DNA of 64,000 nucleotides from Lachnospiraceae bacterium (GTDB lineage: Bacteria; Bacillota; Clostridia; Lachnospirales; Lachnospiraceae): NCBI GenBank assembly GCA_009911195.1, contig QXWV01000107.1, forward strand, positions 1-64,000, given 5' to 3'. The translations under genes and the position numbers were made by a program. Shown piece after piece: positions 6,881 to 15,520 of the stretch. The notes beneath the pieces are model-generated. The model did not search any database and was not told the origin of the DNA. It was given only the letters and a program-made list of their open reading frames with translations. The number at the start of each line of letters is the position of its first letter. Position 1 is the stretch's first letter.

Positions 6881-7945
6881 CTAAATTGCATCTTTCCTCA
6901 TATCATTTACAAAACCGACCCAATTATTTCTGCTCTTATATATATCAAGCAAATTTTCAGCCGCTTGCGCCACTCCCGTTGCTACTGCGCTTCCAATAGT
7001 CAATGGTATATTCCCTGTTATAGCAGAAGCTATTGTTATTGGAGTTGCTAATACTGTTGTCATTTTTGTCCACCGTTTTATTTGGGGAAATCGTTTATTA
7101 ATATTTCTATTCACTTTATCCTGCCGTTCTTTAAACTCTTTAACAATATCATCTATATCACTTTGAGAAAAAATATCATTTTTCAAAGAAATAATCTTGT
7201 TAATTTCTTCCTTAGCCCGTTGCAGCTCATCATATTCCCGCCACTTAAACATTTTTTCTATTGCATTTTCTGTATCAATTAAATAATTTTCTTTACATTG
7301 TTCCTGATGTACACATTCGTTACATCCCTCTTCTTCGCTAAATGCATAACTATGTATGGCCAATCCTTCTGGCATATATAGGGAAAAAATTTCTGTGTAT
7401 ATATTATTAATTGCACTTCCACTCAATCTATTCATATCCAGCCCGTACAAATATTTCAAAAAAGTATGCTCTCTTTTACTAAATAAACAATTAGCTCCAA
7501 TATCTCTCGCCACGCGCATTCCAGCATAAATAGAAGACATCCATGCCCCACAATACCCTTCTTCTCCAATATATATTTCGTTTGGAACTCCCTTTTCTCC
7601 CCTCCTTACCACCTCTGGAAAAGTTTCCAATAAAGACTGGGAATCCTTTAACATCTTTTTATATATTTCCTCTCCAACTTCTTCTTGATACATAGCCGTC
7701 AAGTCAACTTTATCAATAATACCTTGTTTTTCCGCTATGCCTAAAAACATACTAACTACTTTTTCATCCTTTTGATTGTTTCTAGCCAACGCCGCCTCAA
7801 ATGCTGATTGGGGAATATATAATTTATCAGCCCACAACAATGTTGATGGATTACTAACTAACCATGAAAAATTCAAATTACATGAATCACAGAGTCCTAA
7901 CTCCTTTGCTATTCCCAAACCTGTAACCAATACCTTATTCTCCAT
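6881..7945 (-). CDS. Unrecognised cysteine-rich protein with hydrophobic C-terminus, 354 aa
   Basis: I do not recognise this family. Cysteines come in pairs or clusters: C19-x2-C22, C132, C153, and C208-x2-C211-x5-C217, which suggests zinc or iron-sulfur binding. Residues about 220-290 are strongly helical and charged (KEEINKIISLKNDIF). Residues about 295-335 form two Ala/Gly/Ile-rich hydrophobic segments (TTVLATPITIASAITG, IPLTIGSAVATGVAQ) that could insert in a membrane, followed by a basic tail. The gene is AT-rich compared with the core. It has its own promoter (17-bp spacer) at the end of the xre gene and a GGTGGGGGAG site. An Xre partner and a neighbouring SIR2-like remnant suggest a defence or toxin-type cargo; that is inference. 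Confidence 0.6.
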   Translation of the reverse strand: MENKVLVTGLGIAKELGLCDSCNLNFSWLVSNPSTLLWADKLYIPQSAFEAALARNNQKDEKVVSMFLGIAEKQGIIDKVDLTAMYQEEVGEEIYKKMLKDSQSLLETFPEVVRRGEKGVPNEIYIGEEGYCGAWMSSIYAGMRVARDIGANCLFSKREHTFLKYLYGLDMNRLSGSAINNIYTEIFSLYMPEGLAIHSYAFSEEEGCNECVHQEQCKENYLIDTENAIEKMFKWREYDELQRAKEEINKIISLKNDIFSQSDIDDIVKEFKERQDKVNRNINKRFPQIKRWTKMTTVLATPITIASAITGNIPLTIGSAVATGVAQAAENLLDIYKSRNNWVGFVNDMRKDAI

Positions 7946-8054
7946 AACTCCCCCACCTTATTCCAAAACAACTGTTCTTTTATCCAATATTAAAAGTATT
8001 CTATCTTCAAACATTATTTATAATTACAAATCATTTATAAATTGTTATACTTAC

Positions 8055-8083
8055 ATTATACTAAGATGCATCAAGAAAATCAA
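8055..8083 (-). promoter_or_regulatory. Sigma-A-like promoter for the 354-aa gene
   Basis: On the minus strand TTGATT (8083-8078) and TATAAT (8060-8055) are separated by exactly 17 bp. The -35 overlaps the stop codon of the xre gene, so the cargo gene can be transcribed independently of xre. Confidence 0.7.
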
Positions 8084-8328
8084 CTATCCAACAATTCCTG
8101 ATAACTCACCCCCAGCACCTCCGCAATAACCTTCAGTTCAATATCTGTCACAAACCGTTTCCCGCTCTCAATCCGCTGTACTGCATTCTTATCAATATCA
8201 AGCCCCGCCATCTGGAGCATATCTGCCAGTTTCCGCTGGGATGTTTTCTCTGGAAGCTTTTCCCGAATCTCTTTCACTTTCTGCCCACAAATATTGTTTT
8301 CACCGTTCGCCGCCTTATTCTTATACAT
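8080..8328 (-). CDS. Xre-family HTH transcriptional regulator
   Basis: The 82-aa product carries one Cro/CI HTH domain: KVKEIREKLPEKTSQRKLADMLQMAGLDIDKNAVQRIESGKR, with the recognition helix at NAVQRIESG, and ends ...YQELLDS. The start is the ATG at 8328, preceded by GGGAGAGGAA; earlier in-frame ATGs lack a site. Upstream lies a TATAAT (8377-8372) flanked by two TGACA/TGTCA dyads 52 bp apart, which fits autoregulation by a dimer pair. It precedes the 354-aa gene by 134 bp in the same direction and is probably its regulator or antitoxin-like partner. Confidence 0.85.
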   Translation of the reverse strand: MYKNKAANGENNICGQKVKEIREKLPEKTSQRKLADMLQMAGLDIDKNAVQRIESGKRFVTDIELKVIAEVLGVSYQELLDS

Positions 8329-8344
8329 AAATTCCTCTCCCATT

Positions 8345-8416
8345 TGACATTTAGTGATTGTCATTCACTTTATTATATGCTAAACTATGAATAAATTGAC
8401 ATTTACTAGATGTCAA
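8345..8416. promoter_or_regulatory. Twin operator dyads flanking the xre promoter
   Basis: Two related 19-bp dyads, TGACATTTAGTGATTGTCA (8345-8363) and TGACATTTACTAGATGTCA (8397-8415), have centres 52 bp apart, about five helical turns. A minus-strand TATAAT at 8377-8372 lies between them. The spacing would let two regulator dimers sit on one face of the DNA and occlude or loop the promoter. Confidence 0.7.
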
Positions 8417-9574
8417 AATGTATTTTGGCAAAGGAGTGTACATATGAACAATATACTATCAGCCTTATATTAAATGTATAAATATCTTTTAATACTTTAT
8501 TATTGCCACCCATATTTGGCAAACTCCGATATGTTCTATCTAAATCAATTGCATTGATTTCCTCTTTTACTATCTTGACATCGCTCTGACCTACACCACT
8601 AATGATGCCATTACTATCAATAACTATCCGTCCAATTAAATATTGATTCGTTTCAGCTATAAAAAATGCACGATAATCAAAAGTATTTACAGCCTCAACC
8701 CAATTTGGAATATCATGATTCATTAATTCTAAAAAATCACGATGCCTCCCAAAATTATTTTCTGATGGAGTATACAATTCTAAACAGCAAACACTGCTTT
8801 TCTCAAGAATGTCAATAATTATCTTTATCTTTTCTTGAACACATTCTTCAGGTTCCCAATCCTTTAAAAATTTATGGATGCGTTCTTTTTTCTCTATGTT
8901 ATTCTTACTCTCTTCGTTATCCTCGTTATCAATTTTATTACTCTCTGCTAAACTAAGCCTTAAACATTGCTCATATGCAAGACTTCTAAAAATTTTACTG
9001 GATTCTTTATATTCTCTTCTCAATGTAAACTCACTTAAAACGCCCATTTCAATTCTAAGTCCAGCCTTTTTAAAAGCCGCATCCAAATATCAATCACCAG
9101 CAAATCCCATAGACTTGAATAATTTTAAATCATCATATAATTCATCTAATTTCGCAGGTTTTTCTTCCTCTAAAAGCCAGTTAAGCATATTAAGAAGATT
9201 TAATGTCAAATCATTCTCTTTAAAATTCTCTTTAAGCTGAAGAGACGCATAAAGCACATTAATTCCAAAATTTTCGTAATAATCAGCTTCATTTGAATCG
9301 TACTCTTTACCAGATTCAATCAAATATGCTCTCTGAAAATCTCCATGAAGAATATCTTTTGACCAGAAAAATTTTTGAGAAGTTCTTTTCCGCCTTTCCT
9401 GTATGGAAAATCCCCATCTTTGCTAACAACACAAATTACCTCACTGTTATCCTCTGCTGCCTTCTCAATTAGACTATCATAATTTGTGGTAATAATTGTA
9501 TGAGTATTAAACTCAATAATTCTATCGTGAATCTCATGTTTTTGAAGAAAATCTCCATAATTAAAATATTATAT
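8406..9574 (-). pseudogene. Decayed SIR2-like gene (frameshift, nonsense codon, 5' truncation)
   Basis: Joined conceptually, the pieces read NYGDFLQKHEIHDRIIEF, then THTIITTNYDSLIEKAAED, the TTNYD motif of SIR2-like domains, then VVSKDGDFPYRKGG, and after a frameshift near a run of A and T at about 9371-9381, WSKDILHGDFQRAYLIESG (the usual KIHGDF position). The frame is next broken by TGA at 9092-9090 and continues in the same frame for 226 residues to 8406. The N-terminal Rossmann glycine motif is missing and an in-frame stop precedes the first recognisable residues. SIR2-like NAD-consuming domains occur in anti-phage effectors (ThsA, DSR, SIR2-HerA types). This copy is almost certainly inactive. 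Confidence 0.75.
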
Positions 9575-9611
9575 TCGTTTATACTTTTTACATATTTTAA
9601 TTCGACAGCTT

Positions 9612-9791
9612 TTAAGCTTTCTTCTTACGATTTCGTTGTACAACCGCACTCTTAAATGCCTTCATCATGGCTGGCGACAATTCCTCGCAATCCTCATCGA
9701 AGTTAATTGGACTTTTTTTCGCCTCTTCAACCTCTTTCAATTGTTCTTCCGTAGGTTTTTGTCCACTCTCAATAATTAATGTTCTGATCAT
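9612..9791 (-). CDS. Small acidic/basic protein, 59 aa
   Basis: The frame starts at ATG 9791 after AAAGGAGC and encodes MIRTLIIESGQKPTEEQLKEVEE followed by PINFDEDCEELSP and a basic tail (VVQRNRKKKA). The layout of an acidic FDED(C/S)xELSP box followed by a helical, basic end recalls short antitoxin-like proteins widespread in Lachnospiraceae genomes, but I cannot name a family. No toxin-like partner is intact beside it; the neighbouring gene is the decayed SIR2-like one. Confidence 0.55.
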   Translation of the reverse strand: MIRTLIIESGQKPTEEQLKEVEEAKKSPINFDEDCEELSPAMMKAFKSAVVQRNRKKKA

Positions 9792-9885
9792 AATAAAGCT
9801 CCTTTTTTCATTAATTATTCTATGCTAACAGTATACCATTAAATAGTAAGCCCATCAATTACATTTCTCCTAATCACTTTTCAAA

Positions 9886-9908
9886 TTTGCCAGACATTGT
9901 CTGACAAA
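9886..9908. repeat. 23-bp dyad near the element-chromosome boundary
   Basis: TTTGCCAGACA and TTGTCTGACAAA pair around a central T with a single mismatch (core CAGACATTGTCTG is perfect). It lies between the AT-rich cargo and the tsf terminator, where the element backbone ends and core genes begin. It may be an operator or part of an attachment site. Nothing else is seen in 9792-9921. Confidence 0.55.
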
Positions 9909-9914
9909 TTCAAC

Positions 9915-9957
9915 AAGACAAAACCCCTGCAAATGATATATACCACTTGCAAGGGTT
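9915..9957 (-). terminator. Rho-independent terminator of rpsB-tsf
   Basis: On the minus strand AACCCTTGCAAGTG pairs with CATTTGCAGGGGTT (14 bp, two G-U pairs) around an 8-nt loop and is followed by TTTTG. It begins 38 nt after the tsf stop. Confidence 0.88.
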
Positions 9958-9995
9958 CTCATTCTTATCTCTATTCGCCTGATTTCGATAAATTT

Positions 9996-10931
9996 CTACT
10001 GATTCATCTGTTTTGCAACTTCTTCCGCAAAATTCTCTTCCTTCTTCTCCAGACCTTCCCCTGTTTCAAAGCGTACAAACTTCTTAATGGAAAGTTCTGC
10101 ACCGTTTTCCTTTGCAACCTGGGCAACATACTGTGCAACCGTCTGCTTTCCGTCTTCCGCCTTTACATAAGTCTGCTCCATCAGGCATACTTCCTTCAGT
10201 TCCTTATTCAGACGACCTACCACTGCGCCTTCAATCACCTTCTCCGGCTTTCCTGCCATCTTAGGGTCCTGCGCAATCTGAGCCATAAGAATTTCTTTTT
10301 CATGTGCCTTATATTCCTCTGAAACATCTGCTGTAGAAACATATTTCGGAGAAAGGGCTGCAACCTGCATAGCGATATTTGTAAGGGCTTCCTTAACAGC
10401 ATCGTTCACCACATTGGTAGCAGCTTCCACAATAACACCAATTCTGCCGCCGCCATGCACATAAGACACTACACAGCCTTCTTCGGCAACTACTTTTTCA
10501 AATCTTCTAATATTTAAATTCTCACCGATAACTGCAACTTTTTCCACTAAAGCCTCTTTGATTGTCTTGGAAGAATCCTCTTTCCAGCTTTCTGCCATAA
10601 ATGCATCCAAATCTGCCGCATCGGAGCATACAGCCTGTGCTGCTACTGCTTCTACAAAGTTCTGGAAATCCGCATTCTTTGCCACAAAGTCTGTTTCAGA
10701 ATTCACTTCCACCACTGCTGCACATTTATCTCCATCCATTGCCACGCGGCAAAGCCCTTCTGCTGCAATCCTGCCCGCTTTCTTCTCTGCCTTTGCCTGG
10801 CCGTTCTTCCTTAAGAATTCTACCGCTGCATCCATATCTCCATTGGTCTCTGTAAGCGCTTTCTTACAGTCCATCATGCCTGCGCCGGTCATTTCCCTTA
10901 ACTCTTTTACCATTCCTGCTGTAATAGCCAT
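9996..10931 (-). CDS. tsf: Elongation factor Ts
   Basis: The 311-aa product is EF-Ts, the nucleotide exchange factor for EF-Tu. The N-terminal UBA-like domain reads VKELREMTGAGMMDCKKAL, with the family motifs TGAGMMDCK and FLRKNG. The core has SETDFVAKNADFQNF and VVSYVHGGGRIGV. Length matches bacterial EF-Ts. A TGGAGGA site precedes the ATG. It follows rpsB by 86 nt and is closed by a strong terminator. In many Firmicutes pyrH and frr follow; here the mobile element follows instead. Confidence 0.97.
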   Translation of the reverse strand: MAITAGMVKELREMTGAGMMDCKKALTETNGDMDAAVEFLRKNGQAKAEKKAGRIAAEGLCRVAMDGDKCAAVVEVNSETDFVAKNADFQNFVEAVAAQAVCSDAADLDAFMAESWKEDSSKTIKEALVEKVAVIGENLNIRRFEKVVAEEGCVVSYVHGGGRIGVIVEAATNVVNDAVKEALTNIAMQVAALSPKYVSTADVSEEYKAHEKEILMAQIAQDPKMAGKPEKVIEGAVVGRLNKELKEVCLMEQTYVKAEDGKQTVAQYVAQVAKENGAELSIKKFVRFETGEGLEKKEENFAEEVAKQMNQ

Positions 10932-11017
10932 TTATATCAATCCTCCATTTCAACTATATCTATCTGCCGTGGTTTCTCCCCGCCGTATCATAGTCATGGG
11001 GAAAATCCCTTGTAATA

Positions 11018-11788
11018 TTATTCTGCTGCAGCTACTTCTTCAATATCAGTTGCTTCCACATCAGCAGCTTCTGCCATCTGGACAGCTGCGTCATCTACCA
11101 TTTCTTCGCCCTGGTTTGCTTCGATTACAGCATCTGCCATTTTAGATACAATCAGTTTCACAGCCCTGATTGCATCATCATTGCCTGGAATAATATAATC
11201 CAGTTCTTCAGGGTCGCTATTTGTATCGCCGATACCGATTAATGTAATACCCAGTACATGGGCTTCCTGTACACAGATTCTTTCCTTCTTAGGGTCAACC
11301 ACAAAAATAGCATCGGGAATTCTTGTCATTTCTTTAATACCGCCAAGGTTTCTTTCCAGTTTATCCCATTCTTTCCTAAGGGCGATTACTTCCTTCTTCG
11401 GAAGCACATCAAAAGTCCCATCCTGGGACATAATCTCAATCTGTTTCAATCTCTCAACCCTGCTACGGATTGTCTTGAAGTTAGTAAGCATGCCGCCCAG
11501 CCATCTTTCATTTACATAGAACATACCGCAGCGTTCTGCTTCTACCCTTACCGCATCCTGTGCCTGTTTCTTCGTACCTACAAAAAGGATTGTTCCTCCC
11601 TGGGATGCGATGTCAAATACTGCCTTATAAGCCTCGTCCACTTTACCTACGGATTTCTGCAGGTCAATAATGTGGATACCGTTTCTCTCCGTAAAGATAT
11701 ACGGAGCCATCTTAGGATTCCATCTTCTTGTCTGATGCCCAAAATGGACACCTGCTTCCAACAGTTGTTTCATTGAAATTACACTCAT
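11018..11788 (-). CDS. rpsB: 30S ribosomal protein S2
   Basis: The 256-aa product is ribosomal protein S2, a late-assembling protein of the 30S head. It starts at [32 protein letters not shown], preceded by GGAGGT; the longer frame adds 27 residues of leader. Family motifs include [24 protein letters not shown] and [12 protein letters not shown]. The C-terminal tail of about 30 residues is acidic (Glu/Ala/Asp-rich). It forms an operon with tsf. Confidence 0.97.
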   Translation of the reverse strand: MSVISMKQLLEAGVHFGHQTRRWNPKMAPYIFTERNGIHIIDLQKSVGKVDEAYKAVFDIASQGGTILFVGTKKQAQDAVRVEAERCGMFYVNERWLGGMLTNFKTIRSRVERLKQIEIMSQDGTFDVLPKKEVIALRKEWDKLERNLGGIKEMTRIPDAIFVVDPKKERICVQEAHVLGITLIGIGDTNSDPEELDYIIPGNDDAIRAVKLIVSKMADAVIEANQGEEMVDDAAVQMAEAADVEATDIEEVAAAE

Positions 11789-11934
11789 GTTTTTTACCTC
11801 CATTTGGTTCTTTTTCTTCCGTATGCCGTATACTCCATTGCCTACCTTCCTTTTGGAAAGCACCGACAATGAATGGACATACGTGCTTTTTATCGCAACA
11901 GATATACTATAGCATAATCCCCCCTTAAAGGCAA
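11789..11934 (-). promoter_or_regulatory. rpsB promoter and untranslated leader
   Basis: TTGCCT (11934-11929) and TATAGT (11911-11906) are 17 bp apart, directly after the preceding gene. Transcription would begin near 11899, leaving a leader of about 110 nt before rpsB. The leader contains GCACGTATG and a GGTGCTTTCCAAAAGGAAGG segment that can fold. An S2-binding autoregulatory leader is possible but not shown. Confidence 0.65.
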
Positions 11935-11944
11935 GGGGTTAATG

Positions 11945-12631
11945 CTAATTCTGCTTTGTAATTATTTTCGCAATAGTATCCATATCCGCATCCGCAGGGA
12001 TTTCATATTCCGCTGCCACCACTTTTGTATCATATCCATGGTCCACCAGATATCTGTCAAATCCTGCATCTTTCGGAAGCAGCCCTTCTTCTTCCATCCG
12101 TTTTCCTATGCTATAAGGGCTCTCCCCCTTTTTCACAATGAAGACTGTGTGTTTTTCCCCTTCCGCCATTCCTCTTTCCGTCATACCACTTGTTTCGGAA
12201 TCTCCAACTGGCCCATTGCCATTTTCATGGCTATTATCGGCTGCCGATTCCTCCTGCCCTTCGGTTTCCTCTTCTGATGATTCCCCCTGCCCGGATTCAT
12301 CCGCCTGTCCGTCTTCCGTTTCCTGTCCTTCCCCCACTGCTTCTTCCAGTATATCCTGTACGGAATCTCCGGCTTCTTCTGGTAAATCCCCCTCATCGGC
12401 CGACGCATATTCCTCCATAGCTTCTTTCCTTACACGCTGTTCCGCTTCTGCCCTGGCATCCTCCAACTGTTTCTCCAATTCCTCTTCTTCAACCATTCCA
12501 AGGTCTTTTGCCTTGGCTACGATTTCTTCCTCGGTGAGGGCTGTCTTTTTCCCCGATGCCGTTATCCCCAAGACAATAGCGGACATAACAATGCCAAGCC
12601 CCAGTCCTCTTAAATAATATTTTAAATTCAT
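11945..12631 (-). CDS. MltG/YceG-like secreted or membrane-anchored protein, 228 aa
   Basis: An N-terminal membrane anchor (YYLRGLGLGIVMSAIVLGITASG, residues 5-27) is followed by a long Glu-rich low-complexity region (about 35-155). A C-terminal domain (about 165-228) reads VFIVKKGESPYSIGKRMEEEGLL, then DRYLVDHGYDTKVVAAEYEIPADADMDTIAKII. The last part resembles the LysM-like N-terminal domain of the transglycosylase MltG (YceG), but the catalytic domain is absent. It may sense or bind peptidoglycan near the flagellar base; that is inference. It is the last gene of the flagellar run, 11 nt after the DUF6115-like gene, just ahead of the rpsB promoter. Confidence 0.65.
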   Translation of the reverse strand: MNLKYYLRGLGLGIVMSAIVLGITASGKKTALTEEEIVAKAKDLGMVEEEELEKQLEDARAEAEQRVRKEAMEEYASADEGDLPEEAGDSVQDILEEAVGEGQETEDGQADESGQGESSEEETEGQEESAADNSHENGNGPVGDSETSGMTERGMAEGEKHTVFIVKKGESPYSIGKRMEEEGLLPKDAGFDRYLVDHGYDTKVVAAEYEIPADADMDTIAKIITKQN

Positions 12632-12642
12632 AGCTGCTCCTA

Positions 12643-13440
12643 TTAAGACTGTTCAAACAGGCCAATTACCAATTTCACTTCCCCTATGCCCAGGCCCAGT
12701 TCTTTAGCAATTGCCTTCTTGGACATTCCCAGTTTATGCATACGCAATATTTTATCATTATTGTTATAGCTTTGATTTTCATTATAGGAAACCTCTTCCT
12801 TTGGGAACATACCATTTTCATCCTTCGGTATTTCCTTCGCCTCCTGAAGAACCCTGTCCAAAGTTTCCGCCTTTTTAGGCATAATCGGAACAAATTCTGC
12901 CTCATCGCCAATATCAGGTATCTGCCTCATCTCTTTTTCGCCAAATTCGTCTATTTCCCTCTTTTCTTCCTCATCCCTTATCCCCACAGGGGAAACAATA
13001 GCAGATTCTTTCACCGCTATCCTGATATCCTCTACCTCTTGCTTAATTTCTTTCATTTTTTTTGTAGCGTCACTTACCGTGCCGACAAAATTATCATGCT
13101 TATCGTTCAGCATATCATATAAAAAAATGACTTCCTGATGGGTTTTATGGATACTTTCCAACACCTGGTCAGAGTATTCGTTAATAGCCATAATTTTTTC
13201 GTTCGTCAGGCGCTCCATTGTCCTTTCTGTCTTTTCCATAGAATAGGTAAGGGTTTCATCCACCATATCGTTGATATGTTTCTTTTCCTCCCTTACCTGT
13301 TTTTCTACCAATCCTTTTATTAACCCTTCGTCAATTTTAATTCCTGCTTCCTCCCTGCCCCGGCTTTTCGCCGGCAAAAGATAGCTGAGAACCAAAAGAA
13401 GGATACCTAGTATAATAAGAATAACCTCTGTCAAACTCAT
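12643..13440 (-). CDS. DUF6115-like membrane-anchored coiled-coil protein
   Basis: The 265-aa product has one N-terminal transmembrane helix (VILIILGILLLVLSYLL, residues 5-21), then a long helical/coiled-coil region (about 45-150). A C-terminal helix-turn-helix-like segment (about 233-265) reads ILRMHKLGMSKKAIAKELGLGIGEVKLVIGLF and is the part that resembles DUF6115. The ATG follows TAGGAGA. Proteins of this plan are regularly found after the sigma-28 gene in clostridial flagellar operons. The function is not known to me. Confidence 0.65.
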   Translation of the reverse strand: MSLTEVILIILGILLLVLSYLLPAKSRGREEAGIKIDEGLIKGLVEKQVREEKKHINDMVDETLTYSMEKTERTMERLTNEKIMAINEYSDQVLESIHKTHQEVIFLYDMLNDKHDNFVGTVSDATKKMKEIKQEVEDIRIAVKESAIVSPVGIRDEEEKREIDEFGEKEMRQIPDIGDEAEFVPIMPKKAETLDRVLQEAKEIPKDENGMFPKEEVSYNENQSYNNNDKILRMHKLGMSKKAIAKELGLGIGEVKLVIGLFEQS

Positions 13441-13453
13441 AGTTTACATTCTC

Positions 13454-13774
13454 CTAGATTTTCATGTCAAACCTTCCAATGCCCTTCAATATTACTTTCC
13501 CGTCCACATCATCATCCTTGTCCTTCTTCCTCCGTTTACCCCCATCGCCGGAATATTGCCCTTTCCCTTTTTCCTTTGCATCATACTTTGTATTCCCTTT
13601 TTCCGTGTCATCCCCCTGGTGCACTTGGTTAACCTTATTTTCCACCGCTTTGTGGAACTGTGTCTGAAAATTCGACTGGTCAACCATCCCCTTGTTATCT
13701 TCATTATGCTTAATTGCAGTATAGTCCTGCGCCCTTGTAATTGTTCCCTGTAACTCAATACGGCTAATTGACAT
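13454..13774 (-). CDS. Hypothetical flagellar-operon protein, 106 aa
   Basis: This short, very hydrophilic, Lys/Asp/Gly-rich protein begins MSISRIELQGTITRAQDYTAIKHNEDNK, and its C-terminal half is low-complexity (GKRRKKDKDDDVDG). It is probably largely disordered. The N-terminus RIELQGTITRAQD is the only ordered-looking part. The gene lies between the FapA-like and DUF6115-like genes with short spacers, so it belongs to the same transcript. I cannot assign a function. Confidence 0.6.
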   Translation of the reverse strand: MSISRIELQGTITRAQDYTAIKHNEDNKGMVDQSNFQTQFHKAVENKVNQVHQGDDTEKGNTKYDAKEKGKGQYSGDGGKRRKKDKDDDVDGKVILKGIGRFDMKI

Positions 13775-13819
13775 AACTATGGCCTCCTCTCCCCTGCATC
13801 AGGTTTCCTGAATCTGTCA

Positions 13820-15400
13820 TTAAATTGCTGTTAACTTTACATCTCCATCCTCTTTTATAAACTTACAGTATTTGGCTTCCCTGTGTATTACCATGGATAC
13901 ATCCCCAATACATATCTTTGTTCCGGGGAAAACCACTCCTGTCACAATAATCTTTGCATTACAATAAGTTCCGATAGACTCCTGTAGTTTTTCCATTTCC
14001 TCTGCCTTGTCATTTATTTCTTTTTCTTTAACTTTATGTAAAGCAATCAACGATTTTGTATATTGTAACTGTTCCGGGGTCAATTTTATACCTTTCGCCT
14101 TTTTCTGCCTTGCTGCATCAATTAAAGGCTGTACCGATTTGATAACTCTGGATGCATTGGCAATATCCCACTGCAAATTTTGAATACGTACCTTAATTGT
14201 GGGGTCAGCACCTACCTCTACCAAAGTATCCGCGCCCATAGATGAGCCTAACGTTTTTACATTGATGGCATTAGTTGCGCATACACGCCCTCCGGTAATG
14301 AACCCTCTCCTTCCGGTTACCATAATTTCATCCCCTGCATAAACCGTACTATGAAGTATGGATTCTGCCGACACATATCCTAATGCCGTCGCCGTTGTAT
14401 TTTCCAGGAACTTGGCTATGATATTCCCATTGGCATTTAAAGTACCTTTTCCCATACCGTTCATCCCTTTAGCAATGATAATATCGCCCCCGGCTTCCAT
14501 CTGCGCACCTTCTACCACACCGCTTACTTCTATATTCCCCCGCGCTTTTACAGAAAAATTAGCACAGACAGTTCCGTTTACCTGTACATTGCCATCATAT
14601 TCAATATTTCCGGTGGAGCTGTCCACATTCTCTACTGTCAACACATCGGAAACAAATACTTTTCCTTCCACCAGGCTGACATGGCCATCCACATCTGAAA
14701 TCAAAGAAAGCTTGTCATCGGAAAGCGTAATACCCCTGCCAAATTTCAGCTTACATTTTTTTACATCCCTTGGCTTTACCTTTTCGCCTTCCACATTATA
14801 TCCCACATCCCCTAAGTCTTCCGGGAACAGCTTTGCCAGAACATCCCCCTGACGGCAGTGACTTATCGTATTCAGGTTAAAGAAATCCACGCTTCCGTCT
14901 TCCTTCAGAGTGGGCCTTGCACTTAAATCAGTGTTAAAATAGTATTCAATATATGCATCCGCCCCATGCCTGGGCTGCAATCCTTCAGCAACGATATAAT
15001 CCTCGCAATATATTCTCTCATCAAAAAAACGCTCAATTTCCTTTTCATTAATACCATAGTTTACCCTCTTAAATCTCAGGTCATCGGTAAACTCCTGGCT
15101 GCTCATTTTCTCCCCTCTTACGGAAGGAGGGTAAAACCTTGCAATTACCTGCATTTTGTCCGGGCTTATAATGAGTTTATAACCTTCCCGTACCTCGCTG
15201 CATGTAATTTTATTGATTTCTACTTCCTGCCTCCCATTCCCAACAATTTCCACAAGTGCTGAACGGTCATAGGAAATTCCCCTATTGCTCAAGTACTCCC
15301 CAATTTCAACAACAGACACTGCCTTGCCTTCTTCCGTTGCCGGAAAAATGCGTAAACTAGTCCTGTTTTTATCACATACTAACTGAAAATATCCATTCAT
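13820..15400 (-). CDS. FapA family (DUF342) polymer-forming protein
   Basis: The roughly 526-aa product has an N-terminal region (1-140), a central right-handed beta-helix rich in G/N/V turns (about residues 225-390: VSLVEGKVFVSDVLTVENV, NIEYDGNVQVNGTV, RGNIEVSGVVEGAQMEAGGDIII), and a C-terminal helical coiled-coil (about 410-480). It ends with KICIGDVSMVIHREAKYCKF. This is the FapA/DUF342 architecture, often next to sigma-28 in Firmicute flagellar operons; the role is uncertain, with cell-surface or cytoskeletal scaffolding suggested for relatives. The start at 15400 (MNGYFQLV) is chosen by family pattern; an ATG at 15412 sits too close to GGAAAGG. Confidence 0.8.
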   Translation of the reverse strand: MNGYFQLVCDKNRTSLRIFPATEEGKAVSVVEIGEYLSNRGISYDRSALVEIVGNGRQEVEINKITCSEVREGYKLIISPDKMQVIARFYPPSVRGEKMSSQEFTDDLRFKRVNYGINEKEIERFFDERIYCEDYIVAEGLQPRHGADAYIEYYFNTDLSARPTLKEDGSVDFFNLNTISHCRQGDVLAKLFPEDLGDVGYNVEGEKVKPRDVKKCKLKFGRGITLSDDKLSLISDVDGHVSLVEGKVFVSDVLTVENVDSSTGNIEYDGNVQVNGTVCANFSVKARGNIEVSGVVEGAQMEAGGDIIIAKGMNGMGKGTLNANGNIIAKFLENTTATALGYVSAESILHSTVYAGDEIMVTGRRGFITGGRVCATNAINVKTLGSSMGADTLVEVGADPTIKVRIQNLQWDIANASRVIKSVQPLIDAARQKKAKGIKLTPEQLQYTKSLIALHKVKEKEINDKAEEMEKLQESIGTYCNAKIIVTGVVFPGTKICIGDVSMVIHREAKYCKFIKEDGDVKLTAI

Positions 15401-15520
15401 ATAATTTCCCATGCCCTTTCCGCAACCAACAAACTTGTGCTGCAAGACGATTCACCACCAGAAAATGGCTTCGATTTTCTTAAGCTTTATATTTTCTGGC
15501 CTCAATAAGAATTTTTTCTT

